Shown in pieces: positions 53,584-61,903 of a stretch of 64,000 nt of DNA. The stretch comes from Ohtaekwangia sp036503775 (GTDB lineage Bacteria; Bacteroidota; Bacteroidia; Cytophagales; Cyclobacteriaceae). Made by a program: the position numbers and the translations under genes. The stretch is from contig DASXWH010000170.1 of assembly GCA_036503775.1 (NCBI GenBank), positions 1 through 64,000 on the forward strand. The letters run 5' to 3'. The notes under the pieces were generated by a model. That model searched no databases and had not been told where the DNA came from. It saw nothing but the letters and a program-made list of their open reading frames with translations. Every line of letters begins with the position of its first letter. The stretch's first letter is position 1.

Positions 53584-56559
53584 TTAATTCTTCTTCTTTT
53601 TTTTCAGGAAACCTTTCAGTGCGTCTTCAGCTGACTTAACCGGATCTGAAGTTTTGGTTTTGGTAGTATCTGATTTTGATTTCGTAGTGTCCGTTTTGGA
53701 AGTCCCTAAAATGTCCTTCACATATTTTTCAGCATCGGTACCCTTTACCGCTTTCTCAATTGCTTTAGTGCCTTCTTCTTTAGCTGCATTAGTGGCTGCT
53801 TCTTTTGCCTGCTGCGCCTGTTCATCCATAATGAGTTTTGGTGAAGGGCTGTTGTATTTTCCGCCCAATCCTATCGTAACCGGAATAGGTTTGTTCGGGT
53901 CAGACTTCGTAGTAGAATATTTGGAGATAAGACTATTAAATTCATTGCCAAGCTTGCCTGCAGGTACATCCATCTTCAGGGTATAATCAATCGTACCATC
54001 CAGGCTTGTGCTTCCGGAAACAGCCGTTTTATAACTTCCGAATTTCACATCGAATGGTTCAACGGTCAACTTACCATTCTTAAGAGCAGTTTTCATGGCC
54101 ACATCCTTCATGGTAACTTCACTGGTGTTTTCAAGTTTGGTTAAGGAAGTTATCCCCGAAACCAGTTTTGAATCTTTTAGCGCGGCTTGCGCTATCTTGA
54201 TAAGTCCTCCACCGTTCACTGTTCCCAGATTAGGCATCATGTTTTGAAGCAACTCGCCACTGACGTTGAAGTCGGTAGAGAAGTTACCATTAACAAGGCC
54301 GGCAATAGGGGCATAAGTAGAAACCAGCGATGATGCATTGGAAGCTTCTTTCATCGAAACATTTTCAATCTTTAATGCCATGTCATATTTCGGATGAGCC
54401 AGGTCTTTGGTGTTGTAAGCACCATTTACAACAAACGACCCACCCAGCATGTTGAACCTTAAACCACTGAGGTTGGCAACACCATCTTTTACAATCACAT
54501 TACCGGCAGCATTGGTCAGGTTGAAGTTCATAAACTTCACCGTTTTGACATTTGAATTTAACGTGAAGTCGATGTTCTTGGGAACCGGAATTACACTTAA
54601 CGAAGCTGTATCGGATGATGTGGTTTCTTCTTCGGTCTCAGTCATGAATTCGTTCAAGTCAAGAAGGTTTGAATTAAAGTTCATGGTTCCTTTAATGGTT
54701 TGTGTTCCGAACACATAACCTATGTAGTTGAATACAGAACCCGTCACATTGAAATCACTTTTACCGATTGTTCCATTCACATTCTGCAGTTCGATTTTCT
54801 TTGGATCAAATACCATTCCCGCTTGTGACAGCGTAACGGCATAGGGAAGATCTGAGGCTGTGTATTTAAATCCCTTTAAAGATGCTGTTCCGGTGGTAGG
54901 CAAGCGATCATATTTTTCTGCCTGCAGATCGGAATATTTTCCTTTGGTGTGGAGGTCTGCTTTCACTTTGCCGGCCAGTGTCATGCCTTCAAGTGGAAAC
55001 ACTTTGGTGATCTTTTCGAGATCAACCCCACCGTTTGCATTCAGATCCCAGGTGTAATCATCCAGATTCTGCAGCAGCAGGTCTGCATTGAATTTTTCTC
55101 CATCCATCAGCATGGAAAAATCTTTCACAGTGATGTAGGTCTCAGCCATTTTGCCGGAGCTATTCTTCACTGTGGATTGAAATTTCAGGTCCTGCATCGG
55201 GATCGGGAAGTCGGCTGATTTTACATACCCATTCGCCAACGACATACTGGCATCCACCGAAGGAATAGTTTTCTTTAAGCTATCGTAAATACCTTTGGCC
55301 TTCAGGTCAATGGCATAGTTCCCCTTCATTTCAAGGCCTTCCATGGGGAACATTTGGCCCAGTTCAGCCAGATTCAGTTTTGCATTAACCGCTGCATCTA
55401 CATTGGTAGGATACATTTTGGTGATCAGCGCTTTTGCATCAACCGGATTTGAACCGAAATCAAGATGAAGTTTTTTCAGATCGATGACGGTGTTGTCAAT
55501 GATACCATCCTTGTTGTCAATCAACAAATCAACATTAATGTTATTTACAGCCGTTGGCAGATCCGGATACTTGAACATGGCATCTTTCACCAACAGATTC
55601 AGGTTGAATGCCGGCATCTGTGTTTCACTGTACGTTCCTTTTGCAAAGCCACTGAAAGCCAGGTCTCCGGAAGTTTCAATGTTGTTGAAGCTTTCAGAAT
55701 ACATTCCGGGAATAAGCGACAATAAACTCTTGAATGAATTATCAGGACTCTTGAAATTAATGTCCATGCCATAATCTTTTTCATTCATCTTGAACCAGCC
55801 ATCAAAGCTCATGGCAAAGTCGTTGATCTTCGCACTGTTCTCTTTGAAGGTGTATTTACTATACTCTTCACTGATCGATATGGTAGCATCAATGTCTATG
55901 TGTTTATCAGTAAGGTATTCCGCACCGTCATAGGCCATGGTAAGACTATCAACAGTGCTTTTGGTTTTCAGATCAAATACATCCTGTGTGAAGTCCCCGC
56001 TGCCGGAGTGGTTGAGTCCTTTCAGTGACAGCACGAAAGGCATGGACTGATCGTCATAAGTGACGTCAGCATCTACGATTTGCCAATGGTCAATACCAAA
56101 TGAAAAATCGCTGGGTTCTTCTGAAGTGGTTACCGTGTCTTCTGAAGGAATGGCAATGTCGTAGTTGGCTCGTCCATCCGGAAGGACTTTTATATTGATA
56201 ATGGGTCTTACCAGGGAAATCCCTTTTACGCGCAACTGATCTCCAAATAAAATGTCCACCAGATTAACTTCTACCTGAAATTCTTCTGTAGCAAAAAGAA
56301 CCTCACCAGGGAATGGTTCTCGGTTAACGACACCAAGATCGTACATCTCAGCTGTGATGTTCGGGAAATTCTTAAAGAGAGAAAGATCAAACTTATCGAC
56401 ATCAAATATTACATCAGCATTTACTGATTTCGCCAGCTCTTTGTCAATGGCGGCTTTGATGTCATCTTTGAAAACAATGGGGAGTATAAAAGCTGCAGCC
56501 AGAATAACTACGAGCAAACCTCCGAGAATAATAGCTGTCCACTTCAGCGCTTTTTTCAT
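53584..56559 (-). CDS. AsmA-family protein
   Basis: A 991-residue inner-membrane-anchored protein. A single N-terminal transmembrane helix (WTAIILGGLLVVILAAAF) is followed by KAAIDKELAKSVNADVIFDVD, the typical AsmA opening, and a long beta-rich body with repeated short strand pairs. AsmA-like proteins bridge the periplasm and move or organise phospholipids or outer-membrane components. The C-terminal tail is Lys/Ser/Thr-rich (KTDTTKSKSDTTKTKT) and ends in poly-Lys. It lies in a small envelope-related neighbourhood with the SprB-repeat gene. Confidence 0.88.
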   Translation of the reverse strand: MKKALKWTAIILGGLLVVILAAAFILPIVFKDDIKAAIDKELAKSVNADVIFDVDKFDLSLFKNFPNITAEMYDLGVVNREPFPGEVLFATEEFQVEVNLVDILFGDQLRVKGISLVRPIINIKVLPDGRANYDIAIPSEDTVTTSEEPSDFSFGIDHWQIVDADVTYDDQSMPFVLSLKGLNHSGSGDFTQDVFDLKTKSTVDSLTMAYDGAEYLTDKHIDIDATISISEEYSKYTFKENSAKINDFAMSFDGWFKMNEKDYGMDINFKSPDNSFKSLLSLIPGMYSESFNNIETSGDLAFSGFAKGTYSETQMPAFNLNLLVKDAMFKYPDLPTAVNNINVDLLIDNKDGIIDNTVIDLKKLHLDFGSNPVDAKALITKMYPTNVDAAVNAKLNLAELGQMFPMEGLEMKGNYAIDLKAKGIYDSLKKTIPSVDASMSLANGYVKSADFPIPMQDLKFQSTVKNSSGKMAETYITVKDFSMLMDGEKFNADLLLQNLDDYTWDLNANGGVDLEKITKVFPLEGMTLAGKVKADLHTKGKYSDLQAEKYDRLPTTGTASLKGFKYTASDLPYAVTLSQAGMVFDPKKIELQNVNGTIGKSDFNVTGSVFNYIGYVFGTQTIKGTMNFNSNLLDLNEFMTETEEETTSSDTASLSVIPVPKNIDFTLNSNVKTVKFMNFNLTNAAGNVIVKDGVANLSGLRFNMLGGSFVVNGAYNTKDLAHPKYDMALKIENVSMKEASNASSLVSTYAPIAGLVNGNFSTDFNVSGELLQNMMPNLGTVNGGGLIKIAQAALKDSKLVSGITSLTKLENTSEVTMKDVAMKTALKNGKLTVEPFDVKFGSYKTAVSGSTSLDGTIDYTLKMDVPAGKLGNEFNSLISKYSTTKSDPNKPIPVTIGLGGKYNSPSPKLIMDEQAQQAKEAATNAAKEEGTKAIEKAVKGTDAEKYVKDILGTSKTDTTKSKSDTTKTKTSDPVKSAEDALKGFLKKKKKN

Positions 56560-56659
56560 AGGATTAAAAATTTTAATCAGAACGAATAAGGTTCAAATTT
56601 AGTAAACAGATGCCTGTATTTTTCTCCTTTTAACAGAAGGAAATGTCCGGATAACCGGA

Positions 56660-58093
56660 TCAAAAGAACTTCAGAAACCAGTCCATCAGTTTCCGGGAGA
56701 AGTTCGTGTAGGGGGGATAAAAGGTTTGAATGGATGTGAACCCATGCCGTTGTTTCATCACCGGTTTTTCATTGGAAAAAGCAACGAACCCAAAGTGACC
56801 GTGTGATTTGCCAATTCCGCTGTTGTTCACGCCACCAAAAGGCAGATTGTGGTGGAGAAAGTGAATGGCGCAGTCGTTGATGCACACGCCTCCGGCTGAG
56901 GTTTCTTTCAATACCTTTTGTCTATCGGATGCCTGGTTGCTGAACAGGTATAACCCGAGCGCTTTCGGTTTCTGATTTATCAGGGCTATGGCATCATCCA
57001 GGTTTTTATAAGGTATCACCGGAACGATTGGTCCGAAAATTTCCTCCTGCATGATTCTGGAATTAAGAGGCACATGAGAAAGTATCATGGGATGAAAGAA
57101 CCGGGTAGGCTGATCTACCTTGCCACTGAACTCCAGCTTGGCACCATGGTGCAGCGCATCCTGGAGAATATCATTCAAGCGAAGAAAATGTCGTTCATTG
57201 ACGATCCGGCAATAGCTCCCGGATTCCTCAAATGGTTCGTTCTTTTCCGTGAACAACTTTTTCGTTTGATCAATTAATGCGGCAACAAATTTCGATTGAA
57301 CACTTTCTTCCACCAGAATGTAATCCGGGGCCAGGCACGTTTGTCCATTGTTAACAAATTTCGCAACAGCCGTACGCTTCGCTGCCTCCGTAAGATTGGC
57401 TGAAGAGGTAATGATAGTCGGTGATTTCCCTCCAAGCTCAAGGGTAACAGAAGTGAGATGCTCTGCAGCAGCTTTCATCACTACTTTCCCAATCGCAGGA
57501 CTTCCCGTAAAAAAGATGTGATCGAACGGAAAGCTAAGGAGTTGTTGTGCAATCGAAGCATCACCCTCACACACGGTGACAACATCTTTTTCAAAAACCT
57601 CTTCTGCCATTTTAACCAGAAGAGCAGACATGTGTGGTGTGAGTTCTGAAGGTTTTATGATCACCGTATTACCGGCAGCCAGCGCTGAAACCAACGGACC
57701 TATTGCCAGGCTGAATGGATAATTCCAGGGGGAAATAATGAGACAAACTCCGCGTGGTTCATAATATATCCAGGAACGGGTACCCAGCATGGTTATCGGA
57801 GCATCTACTTTAACGGGTCTTGCCCACTGATCGAGGTTCGAAAGCGCAAGTTTGATTTCACTCAGTACATGGAAAATCTCTACTCCGTCAACCTCAGCAG
57901 AAGCTTTACGAAAATCGGCAAAAGCAGCTTCGTGTATCCGTTGGCGGTTAGCGTGAATCCAGTTGCGGAGCTTGATCAACCGGGCTTTCCGGTTTTGCAA
58001 GGGCTCTTTTCTGAGATTCGATTGGTTCTTTTTAAGGCGCTGAAAGGAATTCAGGGCCTCCTGGCTGATAAGATTATCTGCTAAAGTCTCCAT
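56660..58093 (-). CDS. Aldehyde dehydrogenase, class 3-like
   Basis: A 477-residue NAD(P)-dependent aldehyde dehydrogenase. Cofactor and active-site motifs are present: IISPWNYPFSLAIGPLVSALAAGNTV, FFTGSPAIGKVV, the catalytic Glu in ELGGKSP and the catalytic Cys in NNGQTCLAPDY. The C terminus ends in a hydrophobic segment (LMDWFLKFF), as in membrane-associated class 3 fatty-aldehyde enzymes, so oxidation of long-chain aldehydes is plausible. The substrate is not certain. It stands alone on the minus strand and has a divergent neighbour. Confidence 0.92.
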   Translation of the reverse strand: METLADNLISQEALNSFQRLKKNQSNLRKEPLQNRKARLIKLRNWIHANRQRIHEAAFADFRKASAEVDGVEIFHVLSEIKLALSNLDQWARPVKVDAPITMLGTRSWIYYEPRGVCLIISPWNYPFSLAIGPLVSALAAGNTVIIKPSELTPHMSALLVKMAEEVFEKDVVTVCEGDASIAQQLLSFPFDHIFFTGSPAIGKVVMKAAAEHLTSVTLELGGKSPTIITSSANLTEAAKRTAVAKFVNNGQTCLAPDYILVEESVQSKFVAALIDQTKKLFTEKNEPFEESGSYCRIVNERHFLRLNDILQDALHHGAKLEFSGKVDQPTRFFHPMILSHVPLNSRIMQEEIFGPIVPVIPYKNLDDAIALINQKPKALGLYLFSNQASDRQKVLKETSAGGVCINDCAIHFLHHNLPFGGVNNSGIGKSHGHFGFVAFSNEKPVMKQRHGFTSIQTFYPPYTNFSRKLMDWFLKFF

Positions 58094-58152
58094 GGGGAAA
58101 GGTAGTAAAATCCGTAATAAAGCCTTAGATATTACCTGATTGTTAATATCTG

Positions 58153-58182
58153 TTGTCGGAAGTTAAGATTCCATTAACTTTG
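58153..58182 (+). promoter_or_regulatory. Putative Bacteroidota-type promoter of the transglutaminase-like gene
   Basis: TTG (58153-58155), 19 bases, then TAACTTTG (58175-58182) match TTG/TAnnTTTG closely. The gene starts 27 bases downstream. Confidence 0.6.
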
Positions 58183-58209
58183 ATAATAGAAATTTAACAT
58201 TGGCGTAAC

Positions 58210-59043
58210 ATGAGATGGGTAGTGTTGCTATTTTTTCTGCCAATACTTGTTCAGGCGCAAGGTGATCGGATTACGCCCTATCCAACTTCAAAACTTGCTA
58301 AATACGCTGCCCTGTTTCAACAGCCTGATAATATTCAATCGTCATTTGACCTGGAGCTATTCGCAGACAAGCTTGAACTAAAAAAAATCAAAGAGCGCGA
58401 TGAAAAGGAATTTCTCAAATTCCTTTTCAGAAAGACGCATCAGCAGATACTTCATTCTTTCAAGGAATATTCCTCGTTCAGTGATTTGCTGGATAAGGGC
58501 GAATATAATTGCCTTACCGGCACGGCACTTTACGCTGTATTACTGGATCACTTCGGTTTTACGTATACGATAACCGAAACGAACTATCACATCTTCCTGA
58601 TTGCAAAAACAAACTCCGGAAATGTTCTTATTGAAGCAACTGATCCTGCAAATGGTTTTGTTGACAAGTCGACAGAAATTGAAGAACGGATAAATACCTA
58701 CCGACAAAATGTTATTCAACAAGCACAGGTTGGTAAATCATACTATCACTTCAACTTTGAACTCTATAACACGGTGACACTGGACCAGATGGTAGGCTTG
58801 TTGTATTACAATCGGGCAGTAAAGGCATTTAATGATAAACAACTGGGAGAATCAATTCAATATCTGGACCGCGCGTTTGCACGCTATCAATCACCCCGCA
58901 TCGATGAATTTTCTAAGATTCTTTTATTGTCCGTAGCAGAGAGTGATCTCGATCAGGATGTAAGGACCTCCTACGTTCGAAAACTCCAACAGATCCGAAA
59001 AAAGAAAACGGAATTTGTAGCCAGCGTGGCCGAAAGCCACTAA
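58210..59043 (+). CDS. Secreted transglutaminase-like protein
   Basis: A 277-residue protein with a signal peptide (ending LVQAQ). The sequence YNCLTGTALYAVLLDHFGF carries a Cys in the position of a transglutaminase/papain-type nucleophile; YHIFLIAK holds a His; and VLIEATDPANGF holds an Asp. Together these make a plausible Cys-His-Asp triad. The C-terminal half is alpha-helical, with a TPR-like unit (LYYNRAVKAFNDKQLGESIQYLDRAF). It might cross-link or hydrolyse peptide bonds, but catalysis is not shown. It converges with the OmpA gene at 59058. Confidence 0.72.
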   Translation: MRWVVLLFFLPILVQAQGDRITPYPTSKLAKYAALFQQPDNIQSSFDLELFADKLELKKIKERDEKEFLKFLFRKTHQQILHSFKEYSSFSDLLDKGEYNCLTGTALYAVLLDHFGFTYTITETNYHIFLIAKTNSGNVLIEATDPANGFVDKSTEIEERINTYRQNVIQQAQVGKSYYHFNFELYNTVTLDQMVGLLYYNRAVKAFNDKQLGESIQYLDRAFARYQSPRIDEFSKILLLSVAESDLDQDVRTSYVRKLQQIRKKKTEFVASVAESH

Positions 59044-59057
59044 TCTTCACAAAGATT

Positions 59058-59762
59058 CTAGTTTGCCAGAATACGCAACTCAACTCTGCGGTTCAGCCTG
59101 TGGGCCTCAGGAGTATTGTCACGTGACAATGGACTTGTACCTCCAAAGGCTTTCGTTTTAATTCTGTTTTTGTTAACCTTTTTGGAAACGAGGTATTCTT
59201 TTACAGCGTCAACACGCTCCTGTGAAAGCTTCATGTTATCCTTTGGATCCCCCTGGTAATCGGTGTGCCCTTCCAGCTGTATAATCATGGCGTTGTTATC
59301 TTTCATCATGTTTACTACCACATCAAGCTCAGCATAGGACTCTTCACTTATTTTTGATTTCCCAACCTGGAATATCAGATTGTTCAATCGCATTACCTGA
59401 CCAACAGCGTGCTTGACAGGTGCTACTCCACCAGCAGTGAGCTCGATATCCTTTAACACTTTTCTTTCGGTTGCTTCGGCCGGATCAAGCATATACTTTG
59501 CTGTGGCAAAGCCGGCAGCCTCAACGGTAATAGAATACTTTTCATTGTCAAACATGGGAAATGAATAAGAACTGTTTGTCATTGTGCCCACGCGGTTGCC
59601 ATAAGGAAGGCTTTGATATATGATGCGAGCGCTTACAGGCTCCTTCGTTGCAGCATTAATAATTTTTCCTTCAGCATAAACCAGGGTATCGATTTCCTGG
59701 CAAAATGCTATTGACGTAATGAATGTGACTGGAATAAGCAGGCTAAAAAGTTTCGGTGCCAT
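59058..59762 (-). CDS. OmpA-family protein with carboxypeptidase-regulatory-like domain (short form)
   Basis: A 234-residue outer-membrane protein with a signal peptide (ending SIAFCQ). A CarboxypepD_reg-like domain (about residues 27-105) precedes an OmpA domain (about 125-232) with EGHTDYQGDPKDNMKLSQERVD, then RLNRRVELRI, which binds diaminopimelic peptidoglycan. It lies 12 bases after the PD40/OmpA gene on the same strand, and both have the same domain pair at their C termini, so it looks like a shortened paralogue. It probably helps anchor outer-membrane complexes to the wall. Confidence 0.9.
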   Translation of the reverse strand: MAPKLFSLLIPVTFITSIAFCQEIDTLVYAEGKIINAATKEPVSARIIYQSLPYGNRVGTMTNSSYSFPMFDNEKYSITVEAAGFATAKYMLDPAEATERKVLKDIELTAGGVAPVKHAVGQVMRLNNLIFQVGKSKISEESYAELDVVVNMMKDNNAMIIQLEGHTDYQGDPKDNMKLSQERVDAVKEYLVSKKVNKNRIKTKAFGGTSPLSRDNTPEAHRLNRRVELRILAN

Positions 59763-59774
59763 AGCAGTTTTCAG

Positions 59775-61808
59775 TTACAGTTTTAAAATTTTGAATTCCA
59801 CTCTGCGGTTTTTCTTTCTTCCCTCCACCGTATCGTTTGTATCAGTAGGCTGTTCTTCCCCAAAGAATAATACTCTTATTCTCTCCTTGGCAACACCCTG
59901 TTTGATGAGGTAATTCGACACTGCATTAGCTCTTCGTTGAGAGAGTGCAAGATTGTATTCTTCAGATCCGATGGCATCCGTGTGCCCGGCTATAGCTACC
60001 TCCATGCCTGGTTTGGTATTCATCAAATCAATAATCCGGTTCAATTCCGGGAACGATTCTGCCTTTAAGGTAGCCTTGTCAAAATCGAAGAAAACATTGT
60101 TCAGCAGGATGGTTGCATTTTCCTGCACGCTGGCAACGCCTATTGGTTCAAGTTCAAAATTTTCGTTTTCAATTACTTTATCAGCAGTAATATTTCTTAG
60201 GTCAAGGTTTTGACTTTCTGATACCTTGCCTTCTGCTTCCGCACGGATACCATATTGCTGGCCTGCAGGTAAGCGAATTTCATATTCACCTGTTTCCGGA
60301 TTTGACTGAGCAATACCCATGTCTTTCCCATCGGGTAAGCGTTCGTAAACAATCTTTGCTCCTAATGGTTTGCCCGTTGTTTTGTCTACAATTTTTCCGC
60401 GTACCGTTATCCATGGATCTGGGTTTTTAACAATCGGAAGCTTAACCCGGAAGATATCAAGATTGGTTTCAGTGACCCCTCGGGAATAATAAGCAAACTC
60501 ACTGGAAACAGGAATATTAAAGAATAAATCTTCCAATGGCGAATTTATTTCCGGTCCAAGATTTTCAGGTTCAGACCAGTTTGTCCAGGTATCATCAAGG
60601 CGTCTCGAAACATACACATCATTACCTCCGTATCCGCTAAATCCATTGGATGAAAAATAGAGTGTTTTGTCATCCGAAGCGAGGAAGGGTGCCGACTCTG
60701 CGCTGGCTGTATTCACAATATCACCGAGATTTAACGGCTCAGTCCAGGTACTATCATCATTCATGAAGCTCACGTAGAGATCTCTGTCACCTTGTGAATC
60801 CTCCCGTTCGACCGACATGATCAATGTTTTTCGATTATTGGTAAGGAAGTAATTTGCCTTTTGATTGAAATTGTAATCGTTAATGATGTTAAGTGCAACG
60901 GGTTTGCTCCATTCACCTCCAACATTTGAACTAATGGAAACACCGGCTAACATCTTACCATTGTCAAGGTACTTATTACCCAACACCATGATGGCTGACT
61001 TACCATCTGGCGTTACAGACTGTATTGAATTCACGAAGTTTGGACCTTCGTTGTTAAATTTAGGTCCCATATTGCGGGCTAGCTGCCACTGACCGGTCGA
61101 GTCCAATTCGGAGTACCAGATATCCTCTTTATCATCAACACCACCAATATTCTCTGGGTGATTTCTTCGGCTAAAGTATAACGTCTTTCCATCGGGTGAA
61201 AGCAATGGATTAAGTTCACTGTACTCACTGTTCACATTTTTATCGAGCGCTTCAATAGCGATTCCAGATGCCAATAATTGCATTTTTGGGATATCAGCAA
61301 TAATTGGATATCTCGAATCGGTTATCGCAACCGCGTCAATTCCATAGTAGTCGGGAACTGCGGCACCATCAAATTCAATTTTTACAGCAACTACCTTGTA
61401 GGGAGTTGGATCCATTAAAAGGTTCAACATCCGTCCCTTCAGAGGGATAACCATTGGATTCAGGGTGTTAATTACATATTCATTTCCGGCCTCGTCATAT
61501 GCCAACACACGATAAATAGCACTCGGGTTATGGGATTCCGCGATTGCGATTTGTCGTATACTCATGGGGGTGGCAAATCCTAACTTCAACCATTCCTTTC
61601 TTTTTGGTTTGTCAGGCGCCCAGGCGTTCGGGCTCTGACCACCGGCTGGTAACACGTTAGGTTTTCCTAAAGCTTGCTGAGCAGAATACTGAATAGGTGT
61701 TAGCTCAGATGAGAATTCGATGACTTTAGATGCCCATTGTACTACCTGGGCATTTGAAAAGGAATATATTCCAGTTAATACAAGGAGGGTCAGTAAAACT
61801 CGCTTCAT
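59775..61808 (-). CDS. PD40 beta-propeller/OmpA family outer-membrane protein with N-terminal discoidin-like domain
   Basis: A 677-residue exported protein (signal ending YSFSNAQ). Residues about 22-150 resemble an F5/8 (discoidin-like) carbohydrate-binding domain (VVQWASKVIEFSSEL then KEWLKLGFATPMSIRQIAIAES). A PD40 propeller follows (about 185-430; LNPLLSPDGKTLYFSRRNHP, SAPFLASDDKTLYFSSNGF), then a CarboxypepD_reg domain (about 445-520) and an OmpA domain (570-677; GHTDAIGSEEYNLALSQRRA). This is close to PorE-like T9SS components except that their TPR is replaced by the discoidin-like domain. It precedes the shorter paralogue in one operon. Confidence 0.9.
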   Translation of the reverse strand: MKRVLLTLLVLTGIYSFSNAQVVQWASKVIEFSSELTPIQYSAQQALGKPNVLPAGGQSPNAWAPDKPKRKEWLKLGFATPMSIRQIAIAESHNPSAIYRVLAYDEAGNEYVINTLNPMVIPLKGRMLNLLMDPTPYKVVAVKIEFDGAAVPDYYGIDAVAITDSRYPIIADIPKMQLLASGIAIEALDKNVNSEYSELNPLLSPDGKTLYFSRRNHPENIGGVDDKEDIWYSELDSTGQWQLARNMGPKFNNEGPNFVNSIQSVTPDGKSAIMVLGNKYLDNGKMLAGVSISSNVGGEWSKPVALNIINDYNFNQKANYFLTNNRKTLIMSVEREDSQGDRDLYVSFMNDDSTWTEPLNLGDIVNTASAESAPFLASDDKTLYFSSNGFSGYGGNDVYVSRRLDDTWTNWSEPENLGPEINSPLEDLFFNIPVSSEFAYYSRGVTETNLDIFRVKLPIVKNPDPWITVRGKIVDKTTGKPLGAKIVYERLPDGKDMGIAQSNPETGEYEIRLPAGQQYGIRAEAEGKVSESQNLDLRNITADKVIENENFELEPIGVASVQENATILLNNVFFDFDKATLKAESFPELNRIIDLMNTKPGMEVAIAGHTDAIGSEEYNLALSQRRANAVSNYLIKQGVAKERIRVLFFGEEQPTDTNDTVEGRKKNRRVEFKILKL

Positions 61809-61903
61809 GCGCCACGATGATTAATTCAAAGTTAAACTTAGCTAAAAAAACAGACAGGGATAGGGCTGCGCATAAAAAAGAATGGCCTTAAAAAGTCATG
61901 AGC

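Noticed and set aside
59041..59060. Hairpin AATCTT-CACA-AAGATT between the convergent transglutaminase-like and OmpA genes
   Set aside because: Only a six-base AT-rich stem with no T-run, so too weak to call a terminator.
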